Origin: Leptobrachium leishanense
Lineage: Eukaryota > Chordata > Amphibia > Anura > Megophryidae
Assembly (NCBI GenBank): GCA_009667805.1
Contig: CM019071.1
Location: 50,978,101-51,042,100, forward strand
DNA: 64,000 bases
Direction: 5' to 3'
The translations under genes and the position numbers were made by a program. Positions 19,901-30,999 of the stretch are shown here, piece after piece; the first letter of the stretch is position 1, and every line of letters begins with the position of its first letter. The notes under the pieces were generated by a model. It saw nothing but the letters and a program-made list of their open reading frames with translations, did not search any database and was not told the origin of the DNA.

Positions 19901-21800
19901 AACCACCCAAAAAGACCCCGGCTAAATAGGTTCAAAATTTTGTCCCGAGACTAGAAATACCCAATTTTTACATGCGTTTGCTTTTTAACCCCTTCACTGC
20001 TGAGACAGTTCACCTATGTGCGCTGCGCTCATTCTGACCATTATGTGCTAATTATTTTTAGATGACAGCCTAGGTCCTATTTAATTAAACTCCCCCAGAC
20101 CAAAAAACTTAAAAAAAACAAACATTTTTTTATTTAATTTAATTTTTTTATTATTTTTTTTATTGATTTTTTTTTTTTTGTTAAGACCAAACCTGGTCAT
20201 GTTTGGTATCATTGGAAAGGCCATAATCAGGCCTTTCAAATGATGTCAAATATGACATGGATCGGGAGATAAAGGGATCCTTAGGATCCCTTTATCTCTA
20301 CATGGCAGCTACAGGGTTAACTGGCCCACTGACATCCTCACACATATGGTGAGGTTGTCAGTGGGTGGGGGGCGACCTGGAGGCTTGGCTGACATCCAAA
20401 ATGTCAGCCCCCCTCCAGGTTTGAATCACGTTTTGGCGCCAATTGGCGCCGCAACGTGATCCGGCGGCGAAACTGTTAATGCCATCCATCGCTGAAAAGG
20501 GGAGGCTCTCCCCTCTCCAGCAGTGCAAACGGAATCTCCCTAGCTTCAATGGTTGGGGAGATAGAGGGCTCCGAACGAGCCCCCCCTCCCCTCCTCTGAA
20601 ATGCATGGGGACACCTGCTGATGACGTCACCACGCAGCGTGGCGACGTCATCAGCCTCACCTGCCCATGTAAATCACATGGGCAGGCTTCCTCCCTGCCA
20701 GATCGCCGTGGGATCCAGCGAGGGAGGTGAGTATCGGGCGGGAGGGGGATTAGGCGCCGCTGACGTACCCTGTACGTCCGCGGGTCTAAGGGAGACCCGA
20801 GGACAGGACGTACAGGGTACGTCAGCGGCCCTTAAGGGGTTAACATCCCTTTGTTTTTTCTTATAAGTCCCCAGCCTAATAAAATGACCGCGTACTACAG
20901 CTTTATGCGCAAGCCATACGGACGAAATAGCCACTTCCTCCGAAGCGTTCAAGGAAAAATATTCTTTCAGAACGCATGCTGTCTCATCTTTTCCATCCGG
21001 GTCAATGATGAGAGAGTCGTTCAACCGCCACGAGCCCATACCTCTAGCAGGGAAGGTGGCACAAAAGGAAAGGATTAAAGGAGCATGGACAGACCACGTT
21101 ATGGGCCCTATCCTAGCATCTAAAAGGTTTGGGATCAGGGTGCGATGGATGAGGCATAGATCAATCCTACTGTACGAAGAGTGGACATGGGAATAATAGG
21201 TATAATCTCTGACTTGGGGTGAGATATTCGCCATGCATCATATAAATCTGCAGTATGCAGAAAGTCTGTCAGACGTTTACCCAGAAATTGCACCTTCCGA
21301 GAGGGGGGGCGACCTCCAGTGGATTGGCTATCAACCGTCGGGCTGGGGGTCATATTAAAATCACCGCATACATACAGAGCTCCGGAGCTAAGTGATTGAA
21401 CCTCTGCATGAGCTTTTTTCATAAATTGCATTTGGTTAACATTTGGAAAATATAAGTTAGCAACCGTCACAGGGGCACCATTAAGAGACCCCGTCAAAAT
21501 CAACATTCTCCCCTCCTTGTCTTGGTATTGAGATGTACACTGAAACAGCCAGTCCCTGTGAAAAAGGATGGAAACTCCTCTAGATTTCGTGGGAGACATA
21601 GAATGGTATGCATCAGGGTACATCTGGGACCGGAGACGTGGAGCATCCTGGGACCGAAAATGCGTCTCCTGCAAACATACCACTGCAGGTTTAAGTCTGT
21701 GTAGGTCTCGAAATAGGCAATGGCGCTTAAATGGGACGTTCAAACCCCGTACGTTCAATGAAAAAATCGTCAATTCAGGGGAACCCATCAGGGAAGCCAC
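16938..21800 (-). pseudogene. L1-1 ORF2: APE endonuclease-reverse transcriptase, broken
   Basis: The ATG at 21800 begins an apurinic-type endonuclease (FSLNVRGLN, VVCLQETHF, YVCGDFNMTP), which nicks target DNA. A frameshift near 21225 precedes the SYSRIDLCLI block. A MITE (19624-20843) interrupts the linker. Reverse transcriptase follows: GKAPGPDGLTNLYY, NFRPISLLN, QTGFVPGRQT, a frameshift near 18745, NGTRQGCPLSPLIF, and the FADDILLY active site (about 18430-18455). An internal deletion and a frameshift near 18190 precede an intact 418-codon C-terminus ending at 16938 with the Cys-rich ELCWRCSVDKGSLLHIFWSC motif. Compared with L1-2, the segment between KTQALP and ELSWLG is missing here. Inactive. 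Confidence 0.93.
19624..20843. mobile_element. piggyBac-type MITE in L1-1 ORF2
   Basis: Bounded by TTAA at 19624-19627 and 20840-20843, with ends TTAACCCCTTAGTGACC and CCCTTAAGGGGTTAA. Length is 1220 bp counting both TTAA. No transposase. Removing it and one TTAA rejoins the interrupted LINE sequence (..KKKQRDV | KIASIL..). The right part carries CACGTTTTGGCGCCAATTGGCGCC, TGACGTACCCTGTACGTC and GGGTCT/AGACCC hairpins like those at 4608-5118, so it is probably mobilised by the same transposase family. Confidence 0.93.
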
Positions 21801-22260
21801 GGAACAAGCTCATAATGAAAAGATAAACCCCAAGCCATACTCTCTCCATGGGCCCTGACCTCCAGGAGTCCAACGCAAACACATGAGTGAACCATGAGAA
21901 AGTCCAGAACAAAAAAAAAAAAAAAAAGAGAGAAAAATGTTTAAAAGAAAAAGGCATGAATAACGAGGACAGCAAAAATAGCACTGCGAGCCCACAGTAA
22001 AGTGGGGTGTAAGACACCTTGGTGAAAGAAAGCATGGCAATGAGCCAGGTAAAAAAATTCCCACAATGAGGGGTATCCCTGGATCCCCAGGGAAACACAA
22101 ACAGCTCGAACAAGTCAACAACAGTGGTCGAGCCATTAAGGGAACATGGCGCTCGGTTCCTGAGCATTGGAGAAGAGTGGTCATCTCATGGAAAGGGGAA
22201 AACATCGCCAGAGATTCCAGAGGCTGCATGTAGGAGAAAAATTATATGAAAAACGGCGGC

Positions 22261-23243
22261 TCATTTTGGCCTGACTCTGTGCCATTCCGGGGATACTTTA
22301 ATTGGGGACTGTGTTGCTGCCCGTGGTGGGGTGTACTCCTGCACTAGCCCCCACTCTTGGAGGAGCTGCATGCCCGGTGACACTTCAGATATGGTGTGAA
22401 GCCTCCCTTCTTTCCACACCAGCAATTTGGTCGGGAAACCCCATCTATAAGCCATTTCGTGGTTCCGAAGGAGCTTTGTAATTGGTAAAAATTCCCGTCT
22501 TTTTGCCAGGGTCAGCGCCGAGAGATCAGCGAACAGTAACAGGGCATCATACGGTGCTGGCAGAGCAGGCTTCTTCCGAGCAGCCGCCATTAGAGCTTCT
22601 TTAATGTGGTAAAAGTGAATTCTCACAATAACGTCCCGGGTGATATCAGATGGAAGGTTTTTTGCTTTGGGCAATCTATGTGCACGGTCCAGGAGTAAAT
22701 CTTGGGGGGTAGCTGAGGGGAGTAAGATCTGAAAAACCTCCAAAATATATGCTGGTAAATCCGCCACTACCACTTCTCTGGGACACCCCGAAGTCGCACG
22801 TTGTTTCTGCGCGAGCGGTCCTCCAAGTCAGCAACCTTCGTGGCTAAGGCCTCATGGGCCGCTTGCAAGGCCTGGTGTCTATCTACTAAATCGTTGTGAG
22901 CCAGACAAATATCATCAGATTTAGATTCGAGGTTATCAGTTCGCTCACCCAAGTCTTGAACGTCCCTGCGCAGCTCCTGCAGCGCCTCTTTAAAATCAGC
23001 TTGAAGAGTGGAACGGAGACCCTGCAGCATATCATGCATGAACTTTTCTGAGGCTGGGGATGTCTCTGAGAGGTGGTATGCACATGGTTCCTCCGGGTCT
23101 AATCCTGACAGAGAGGAGCCGGATGTCGGGGAGCCGCCATCTTGGATTTTGCGGCCTTTCTCCAGCCTGCTCGAACGCTGTCCTTCCAGCTGCTGCTGCG
23201 CCTTCGGAGGGGCCATCTCAGTGCAGAAGGGTATCAGGGCCAC
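22261..23243 (-). pseudogene. L1-1 ORF1: coiled-coil RNA-binding protein, one frameshift
   Basis: L1-type ORF1p packages LINE RNA. The ATG at 23243 opens a Ser/Gly/Glu-rich N-terminus, then a heptad-rich coiled coil (DFKEALQELRRDVQDLGERTDNLESK, about residues 80-150) and the start of the RRM-like domain (DLEDRSRRNNVRLRGVPE). A frameshift near 22770 moves the reading to a second frame (22773-22261) with LLDRAHRLPKAKN and a C-terminal domain. An alternative in-frame start (EMAPPKAQQQ) nine codons in aligns better with L1-2 and may be the true start. Confidence 0.9.
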
Positions 23244-24722
23244 TAGGGAGGTAAGATGGGCTTGGTAGGACCGCTGGATGTGCCGCAGGACTGAGGGAAC
23301 CGAGCGCCGTTCACGGAGCTCTCACACCATGCGACCGCTCGTGCTGCCGGCTAGCCACGCCTCCCATGTGCCGCTATTTCTAAAATCTATTTGACTTTAC
23401 TGTGTTGACGACCCTGCTTTGTATGCAATCCCGGCTTGGCTTAGACTACTCTCTCTCTATCGTGTATATTATGCTGTTTCACTTGTTGTAGTGATTTAAC
23501 CTCCTGCTGGGTTGATCACTCGCTGTTCGGGTTCTGTCCCTTCACGTTTAGGGGTATCGTTTGTAACCCTCTGGGGTACCCTTTACCCAGGCTACTACTC
23601 GTGTTTATATTTTTGCAAAGACCATGATAACAAACGATTGTTTTTTTCTGTTTTCTGTTATTTCTAATCGCATCTCCGCCCTGCACCTTGAATACTTCAT
23701 GGACTGTCGTTCCACGTATGGTGTTTCTGAGTATGTCCTAGGTAATCTGTTGGTCTCGCAACCTTCAGAGCTTAGAGACAATTCAGTTAGTCCTTGTATG
23801 TACCAAAACAATTGGTTTCTGCATCTGACTGCCCTGCACCTTGAATACTTCACGGACGGTCATTCCACATGCTGTTTCTGAGCGTGTCCTAGGTAATCTG
23901 TTGGTGTCAACCTTCAGAGCTTAGAAACAATTCAGTTAGTCCTTGTGTCTCCTTGTTACAGTCTATAGTTTATAAACCTTTTGTATTATTCAAGCCGATA
24001 CTTCTGCCCTCAAAGCTCTCAACTACGCTACTCGTGTGGCAGCATTACCGCTACCCTTACATTACAACAGTGCCAATGGATCTGACAGGCTTATCTGAAC
24101 TCCTGTGAAAAAGAGAAATGGTAAGCGCCCACAATATGACCTCCAAGTACCCAGCTAACCAGACGGACAGTGGTTTCCCTCAAACCAGAAGACAAATTGA
24201 ACAGAATATACGTATCTGGTCAGCGGGAGACACACGCAAGGGGACTCGAATGGCTTCTCAAATGACGTCATCTATAGTATAACATGGTAGGATAGAAAAC
24301 ACAAAAGACACAGAACTAAGTGCAATGGATTAACAAAATTATTGAGTCTTTGTCGAATCTCTTAGAGTTAATCAACTCACAAGCGGAGAGCCCAAACACT
24401 GGCTCTGAGTGGGTAAACGCCTTTGGGTTGTTTGTCTGGAAAGATTTCTCAGGTAACCCACTCCTTGTTATTGGGGGTGTCTCATCACGTCCATTCAAGA
24501 TGGGAAAGCAAAAGAAACAGAACTTGTGTATACCTGGCGTGGTTATAAGTAATGTGAGACCGTGACAATTGGAAACTCACATTTGATGGAGCTATTCCAA
24601 GCTCGTAACGAACAGCATATGGGTTTCGTAGGTCAAACCCAATAAAGACCCAAAACATGCAGCAACTGGTTCTTCTTTAAAATTTAATAAAAGAAAATAA
24701 ACAATTAAAACTAGACTGCCGT

Positions 24723-24764
24723 CCAGAACGCGTTTCGCCGTCAAAACACGGCTTCATCAGCTGG
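24723..24764 (-). ncRNA. Hammerhead-ribozyme-like motif, left arm
   Basis: Minus strand reads CCAG-CTGATGA-A-GCCGT-GTTTTG-ACGGC-GAAAC-GCGTT-CTGG. CUGAUGA and GAAAC are the two conserved hammerhead core strands. GCCGU/ACGGC gives a perfect 5-bp stem II, CCAG/CUGG a 4-bp stem I, and AC.GU a minimal stem III before a GUU cleavage triplet. One extra A between CUGAUGA and stem II departs from the canonical core and may reduce or abolish activity. A T/A-rich segment with TTTATTAAATTTT follows. Hammerhead motifs are known from amphibian Penelope-like and satellite elements. Confidence 0.6.
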
Positions 24765-25263
24765 TCCTTACAATAATGAACCGATATGCATGTTTATATA
24801 CCGAAGAAATTAAACAATTAAGAAAAAACGTCCCCACATGTATTCAATTGGTGGTCAGCGTGCGTTCTCAGCCTCTTCCTGAAGTTTCAGTGTATCTCTG
24901 GCCGTCGACGCCATCTTGCGCAAGCGCATTAGAAACTTCCGCGTTCCACAATGCGTTTCATGGCATCATATCCTGTATCACGGAACACTGTGCGTTCCAT
25001 TATAGGTACACGCACTTCCGGTATCGCGTTTCTCTGAAATTAAGTTGCGATCGGAGTGTAATAAATACATTGCATGGAAAAAATATAGAAAAAATAAAGA
25101 AAGGATTCATTTTAATCGATGGAATGCAGGTTGATCTTTATACAAGCAGGCTGTCCTCCCAAAAGGAAAATAAAGGAAAACCAGAGCAAATCAAGGAAGA
25201 TATATATACCGGTGCGGTGTACAAAACTGTGGAAATAACCTATAGCTCTGTAACAGAGCTAGA

Positions 25264-26429
25264 TAGACATGTGCAAAGCACAAAATTTCGTTTTGAACTA
25301 ATGGATTAATCCTAAAATGCAATTTATTTAGTTGCTAAAGAAATTCGTTTTCAGTTCTTTAGTATGAAAACTAATTTCATTCATCTGAAAACCAGTGGAT
25401 ACAATTACTATTGTAGTGGCTCCTCAGAGGGCTGAGATCGCTGCTTGTTACAGTATCTCTCACTCTCAGCACAATGTGGGCCATATTACATAGTTGGTGC
25501 TAACATAACCAGAGCTGTTGTAAACTTCCCAGAGCCATTATAGCCTATGGAGGTTTTACGTTTACAACAGCTCTGGTTAAGTTAGCACCAACATTGTAAT
25601 ACTGCCCTGTGTCAGGCAAAGCTGTTACAGTAACTGTCTGCTGCTCATCACAGCGCTCAGAGTTTCAGTAAAACTAGTAAGTAATATTTTTATATATAAG
25701 AGGTTAGAACAATATTATTTCCTTGTTTTACTGAAACTCTGAGCGCTGTTACAGTCAGTTACTGTACCAGCTGAGCCTGATACATTGTACTGAGAGATAA
25801 TGTAACAAGCAGCCGATCTCAGCGCTCACAGCCATTGGATTTAAAGGGCTGAGAAAAAAAGGATCCTCTCTGTATAATGTTTAGAACATCCTCCTGCATT
25901 AATTAATACCCCTCTCTGTATAATGTATACAACATCCACCTGCATTAATTAATGTCCCTCTCTGTATAATATATAGAACATCCTCCTGCATTAATTAATA
26001 CCCTTCTCTGTATAATATATAGAACATCCTCCTGAATTAATTAATGTCCCTCTCTGTATAGAACATCCTCCTCAATTGATACCTTTCTCTGAATAATGTA
26101 TATAACATCCTCCTGCATTTATACCCCTCTCTGTATAATGTATAGAACATCCTCCTGCACTAATTAATGCCCCTCTCTGTATAGAACATCCTACTGCATT
26201 GGCATGTGGAGGGTGCAGAACTTAGGATGTTGCGCTCTTCGTTGCTGGTCTCCTTCACTCATCAATGTAATATCACAAAAAGGACTGAAACTAAAATGTA
26301 GTGCATTTTATTTTAGTTTCTTTCGTTTTTTGTACTGAGCAGTTTCGTTTCTCTTGAGTCATACTAAAACTAAATTATCCCAAAATTCGGACTAAATCGT
26401 TTTAGTACTAAAACGAATGCACATGTCTA
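25264..26429. mobile_element. hAT-type MITE, 8-bp duplication GAGCTAGA
   Basis: Ends TAGACATGTGC and GCACATGTCTA form a perfect 11-bp inverted repeat. GAGCTAGA flanks both sides (25256-25263 and 26430-26437). The right arm shows the unoccupied site. The interior has AT-rich CGTTTTAGT-type words, a long inverted pair around 25490-25800 (GTTACAGTAACT... and TTTTACTGAAACTCTGAGCGCT blocks), and about eight copies of a ~60-bp unit with CTCTCTGTATAATGTATAGAACATCCTCCTGCATTAATTAAT-type wording (25865-26200). Non-coding. Confidence 0.95.
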
Positions 26430-26439
26430 GAGCTAGATG

Positions 26440-28560
26440 TTATATGGCCATTAAGAATTATACCCCTATTCTCTTCTTACATCTTCTCCCATGTAAGTTA
26501 CCTTCTTAAACCTACAAACCTCCCCAAAGGCCCTCCCTCCCCGCCTCCCCTCCCCTTCCCGTAAATAAAAACACAACAAAGTATTGGCATTTAGAAAAGG
26601 TCACGTCTTTTATTACTTAAGGCCAAATTCTTTGCCTCTAAGGCAGAATTATTATTATCGATCCTCGTATGCCAAATTCGCTACACCAGATAACACTGGC
26701 AGCCAGATAACACTGGCAACTGCAATGCACCACAAGCATTGCCCAGAAATAGCGCCCCACGTGGCTAAGCAGGCTGACCACACATCTGCTCAGTTTATTT
26801 TATGGCAGATAGCAGGCCGAGAGGATCTGCAAACCAGAAAGGCACTTGAGCTTGGCCGTACGAACCACACTCACCCCGTACCCTGCAGACCATCCCCCCA
26901 CTATCGCCCTCCACGTGCCAGGCCGCCTATTTCGCCGCTCCTCCCTAACCTAAACCATGTCCATCTTAAAGCGCAATCCCCCAGCTGTGGCCGAACAAAC
27001 CACCAGCTGGCTTCCTGCCACATGGTAAAGTACCCCAATCTTGGGATACTGTCTGATCGATAATAACTACTCTAACCATGCTTTTATCAAAGACAATCCC
27101 CCAACCCTGGCCGTTCAAAAAACCTCGGGCTGGCTTCATGTAACATGGTGTATCACTTGAGGCAATAGGTAAACTAACCATGTCGATATTTATACAATCC
27201 CCTAGACACGGCCATTTAAACCATGAACCAGGTTCATGCGACACGGCATATTTCCATATGGGAAACCACAGGCGGTCTTGCATGAGTAGTGAAATCACCA
27301 CTCCATTGCCCCTATCTGTGGTGCTTCTGCTGCGTGACCTTTCCGACGTTGTAGAGAAACCAGCATCTCTGAAAGAGAAAATAAACCAGGGTGGGTTGGG
27401 TGGGAGTAAAAGAAAATTAGTTGCAATACCAACTTGTCTCATGCACAGCCTTTTATAAACTCCCTTCCCCCTCCTTTCCATTGTTTATCTCACCATTGTA
27501 CCCAATCACAAAGAGCCATGTTTCCGCCCATAAAAACAAGGACACCCCCGCCTGATCCCATAGAACAAAGGAACTCACTCCCCCTTTCCTCATGTGTAAT
27601 ATACGGTGATAATTCTTAAACCTCCTTCGTTCCTAATTAGTTTCTCATTCGAACTAAGAATTATACCCCTATTCTCTTCTTACATCTTCTCCCATGTAAG
27701 TTACCTTCTTAAACCTACAAAACCCCCCAAAGGCCCTCCCACCCCGCCTCCCCCCCTTCCCGTAAATAAAAACACAACAAAGTATTGGCATTTAGAAAAG
27801 GTCACGTCTTTTATTACTTAAGGCCAAATTCTTTGCCTCTAAGGCAGAATTATTATTATCGATCCTCGTATGCCAAATTCGCTACACCAGATAACACTGG
27901 CAGCCAGATAACACTGGCAACTGCAATGCACCACAAGCATTGCCCAGAAATAGCGCCCCACGTGGCTAAGCAGGCTGACCCACACATCTGCTCAGTTTAT
28001 TTTATGGCAGATAGCAGGCCGAGAGGATCTGCAAACCAGAAAGGCACTTGAGCTTGGCCGTACGAACCACACTCACCCCGTACCCTGCAGACCACCCCCC
28101 ACTATCGCCCTCCACGTGCCAGGCCGCCTATTTCGCGCCACCAAAAATGAGGACCCTCTTTTTACTGCCACCAAATAAAAAACCCGTGACCTTTCCTTAC
28201 CCCACAAAAGGCTCCTTATCGCGCCTTCAATGAAGAGTGTGTTCCCAGCCTTATCACTCCTTTCAATGAACTCCTCACTTCTTGCTCCTATTTCGGGGTG
28301 CTCCAAAACCATTGCCAGATAACATCAGCAATGCAAATGCAATCACACATATTGCCCAGAAATAGCGGCCCCACGTGGCTAAGCAGGATGACCACACATC
28401 TGCTCAGGGTTCTCTTTATATCGCAAATAGCAGGCCGAGAGGATCTGCAAACCAGGAAGGCACCTGAACTTGGCCGTACGAAACCACACTCACCCCGTAC
28501 CCTGCAGACCCTCCCCCTACCATTGCATCCCCACGTGCCAGGCCGCTATTTCACCACTCA
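26440..28560 (+). repeat. Direct repeats in the centre of the 6.9-kb element
   Basis: A block starting AAGAATTATACCCCTATTC at 26453 recurs at 27655, an offset of about 1201 bp, nearly identical to about 26935/28135. A third, partial and diverged copy occupies about 28300-28556 (GCCAGATAACA..AGCAATGC, AATAGCGGCCCCACGTGGC). The duplicated 159- and 88-codon frames at 26584 and 27785 share their first ~65 residues only because the DNA is duplicated. 26950-27640 between copies holds an imperfectly repeated ~110-bp unit (CATGTCGATATTTATA.. / GGCCGTTCAAAA..) and no gene. Confidence 0.8.
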
Positions 28561-29913
28561 CAATACCTATCTCTTCTCTAGCTGTCCCCTAAATGTAGTA
28601 CCATAATATCTGGCTTACCCCACTTTATCCTGGATGTATTTACTATTCCCAATAACTGCCCCACCCCCTACCTTGCTTCCTTATCCATCTAATCCCTACT
28701 TCAATTACGCTGCACCCCGGGGTCGCTCCTCTCTTGGTGCCAGCAGCATGACTCTCCATCCAGTGCACATAGGAGTGTCCCAGGATCCGCACTCTCATTG
28801 CGTGTCCTGCAAATAACCAAAATGTAAACTATTAACGGTAATGCACACACACACACAGTGTACCCGAACTGAAAAGAAACCAAAAGAAACAAGGAAACAA
28901 ATTATTATTATTAAAACAAAACAATTGTTCCCTATAAGGTTTCCCTTCATTTCTTTAATTACCTCACATCTCTATAACGCTTCCCATTTCCATCTCCCCA
29001 TCTTTTTACTTCGATCCTTTGATAACCCAATTCTGCTCTAGTACCAAGCTCCTATCCTGAAAGAATGGGGGCAAACATAACTCCTCTTTCCACCAAGCCC
29101 CTCCGTGGCCTGCTGCGGAACCATTTTTAATTGATACCCGGACAAGTTAGTACCACCCTTGTGCCCCCAGAACATGCGACCGTTTGAAGGAGTCGCCTCC
29201 AAGTATCCCCTCATACATACCACTGGGCATACTTCCCCACCATGGGCACCTAGAGCAATTGTTTTCTCAATCCTTAGGGCAGCTGTAAAACTAAAACAAA
29301 TGATGCCCTACAAAGATTGTTATCAGCTCCATCTTATCTCCTACTTGTACTCTGCTGCCAAGATCTTCCTCACCACGAATTGTTTAGCCCAGTCCTCCTC
29401 TTCCTTTAACCGAGCAAAGTATGAAATAGCTCTATAGATAATTGGAGATAGAACCATATCCATATATAGAGTGTATCTCCAATTATCTATAGAGCTAAGA
29501 TTATGTCACTTATCTATAGCAATCTTTATCCTTTATTTAGGAATGTTTTTTCCTATTATACCGTCGGATATGTCATCTTGCCTTCCTCGTTCCTTGGAGG
29601 ATGGTTTAATCTACACATATACAAATCTCAGATACCACTAGCCCTATTTACAAGCATCCATATAAGATATAGTTATGGCCACTTTTCACATATACGACAT
29701 CCCCCACACATTAGGAACACCTTATGTCGTATATTGGTTGATACATTTACACCTCTATAAAGTATTTGACACTGCGGTTTCACACTACTTAAATATTACA
29801 TTTTTTGATTCATATTATATCCACTTCTCAACTGTCCATCACCTAGATAGTCATTATTCCATCATGTCTAAAGCTATATATCACTTAGATTGAGGCCACA
29901 TCCACATGATCCA
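28561..29913. other. Centre-right of the 6.9-kb element, non-coding; hairpin at 29428-29496
   Basis: AT-rich, pyrimidine-biased sequence with no supported ORF. A short (CA)n run lies at 28843-28858. A long hairpin with 23-bp arms (AGCTCTATAGATAATTGGAG...) spans 29428-29496, and its stem shares GCTCTATAG/CTATAGAGC with the arm-end GCTCTGTAACAGAGC. Nothing else could be assigned. Confidence 0.6.
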
Positions 29914-30999
29914 AAGGATTATGGCCATATAACATCTAGCTCTGTTACAGAGCTATAGGTTATTTCCACAGTTTGGTACACCGCACCGGTATATATATCT
30001 TCCTTGATTTGCTCTGGTGTTCCTTTATTTTCCTTTTGGGAGGACAGCCTGCTTGTATAAAGATCAACCTGCATTCCACCGATTAAGATGAATCCTTTCT
30101 TTATTTTTTCTATATTTTTTCCATGCAATGTATTTATTACACTTCGATCGCAACTTAATTTCAGAGAAACGCAATACCGGAAGTGCGTGTACCTATAATG
30201 GAACGCACAGTGTTCCGTGATACAGGATATGATGCCATGAAACGCATTGTGGAACGCGGAAGTTCCTAACACACTTGCGCAAGATTGCATCGACGGCCAG
30301 AGATACACTGAAACTTCAGGAAGAGGCTGAGAACGCCGCTGACCACCAATTGAATACACGTGGGGATGTTTTTTCTTAATTGTTTAATTTCTTCGGTATA
30401 TAAACATGCATATCGGTTCATTATTGTAAGGACCAGCTGATGAAGCCGTGTTTTGACGACGAAACGCGTTCTGGATGGCAGTCTAGATTTAATTGTTTAT
30501 TTTCTTTTATTAAATTTTAAAGAAGAACCAGTTCCTGCATGTTTTGGATCTTTATTGGGTTTGACCTACGAAACCCATGTGCTGTTCGTTTCGAGCTTGG
30601 AATAGCTCCATCAAATGTGAGTTTCCAATTGTCACGGTCTCACATTACTTATTACCACGCCAGGTATACACAAGTTCTGTTTCTTTCACTTTCCCATCTT
30701 GAATGGACGTGATGAGACACCCCCAATAACAAGGAGTGGGTTACCTGAGAAATCTTTCCAGACAAACAACCCAAAGGCGTTTACCCACTCAGAGCCAGTG
30801 TTTGGGCTCTCCGCTTGTGAGTTGATTAACTATAAGAGATTCGACAAAGACTCACTAATTTCGTTAATCCATTGCACTTCGTTCTGTGTCTTTTGTGTTT
30901 TCTATCCTACCATGTTATACTATGGATGACATCATTTGAGAAGCCGTTCAAGTCCCCTTGCGTGTGTCTCGCGCTGACCAGATACGTATATTCTGTTCG
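29914..30999 (+). repeat. Right inverted arm of the 6.9-kb element
   Basis: Mirror of the left arm, uninterrupted. It supplies the empty site of the MITE in the left arm: ATCTAGCTCTGTTACAGAGC at 29934-29953 is continuous here. Arm-to-arm differences are scattered substitutions and short indels, so the arms have been separate for some time. Confidence 0.93.
30433..30474 (+). ncRNA. Hammerhead-ribozyme-like motif, right arm
   Basis: Plus-strand counterpart of the left-arm motif with the same core (CTGATGA, GAAAC), the same flanking CCAG/CTGG stem I and GTT triplet. Stem II is GCCGT/ACGAC, so one pair becomes a C-A mismatch. This copy is probably weaker. Orientation is outward, toward the element end at 31001. 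Confidence 0.55.

Larger units (their letters stand above)
16686..23364 (-). mobile_element. L1-1: L1/Tx1-type LINE, near full length, 17-bp target duplication
   Basis: Minus-strand LINE inserted in the G1 LTR. The 17 bp CATGTGCCGCTATTTCT occur at 16669-16685 and 23365-23381. The 3' end (16686) has a short A-rich tail after a conserved TAATAAAAACTTTTA-like segment shared with L1-2. The 5' end (23364) has a GC-rich leader with GACCGCTCGTG-type sequence also seen at the 5' end of L1-2, so both appear nearly full length. ORF1 lies at 23243-22261 and ORF2 at 21800-16938. A 1.2-kb piggyBac-type MITE sits in ORF2. A (GAAA)n-type microsatellite lies at 16874-16920, just past the end of ORF2. Confidence 0.95.
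16500..24105 (+). mobile_element. G1 Gypsy-type element: 5' LTR and gag start (split by L1-1)
   Basis: LTR start TGTTACATCCTCAGCCCCC at 16500. The LTR is interrupted at 16686-23364 by an L1 and resumes at 23365 as CATGTGCCGCTATTTC. It continues through pyrimidine-rich U3/R/U5-like sequence to about 24065. An ATG at 24076 followed by GATCTGAC..GGCTTATCTGAACTCCTG resembles the first gag codons (DL..LSELL), matching the gag resumed at 31002. The rest of the element lies at 31002-33101, 49236-49269 and 53900-55364. The exact LTR end and primer-binding site could not be fixed. Confidence 0.7.
24193..26452 (-). repeat. Left inverted arm of the 6.9-kb element
   Basis: Reverse complement of 29914-30999. 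Shared landmarks include CAGATACGTATATTCTGTTC at the outer end, the GGTTGTTTGTCTGGAAAGATT block, the hammerhead-like motif, the CCGGTATATATATCTTCC segment and GCTCTGTAACAGAGC next to the inner end. The arm is interrupted by a 1166-bp MITE (25264-26429). The 177-codon frame at 24776-25309 is the mirror of the 146-codon frame at 30359-29919. Its persistence on both arms reflects copying and not evidence of a protein. Confidence 0.93.

Noticed and set aside
24776..25309. 177-codon open frame, mirrored at 30359-29919
   Set aside because: It lies in the inverted arms, contains the hammerhead-like region nearby, has no recognisable domain, and its presence on both arms follows from the DNA being duplicated.
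26584..27063. 159-codon frame with a near-identical start at 27785
   Set aside because: The shared protein start reflects a 1201-bp direct DNA repeat; downstream frames diverge and no domain or codon bias is visible.
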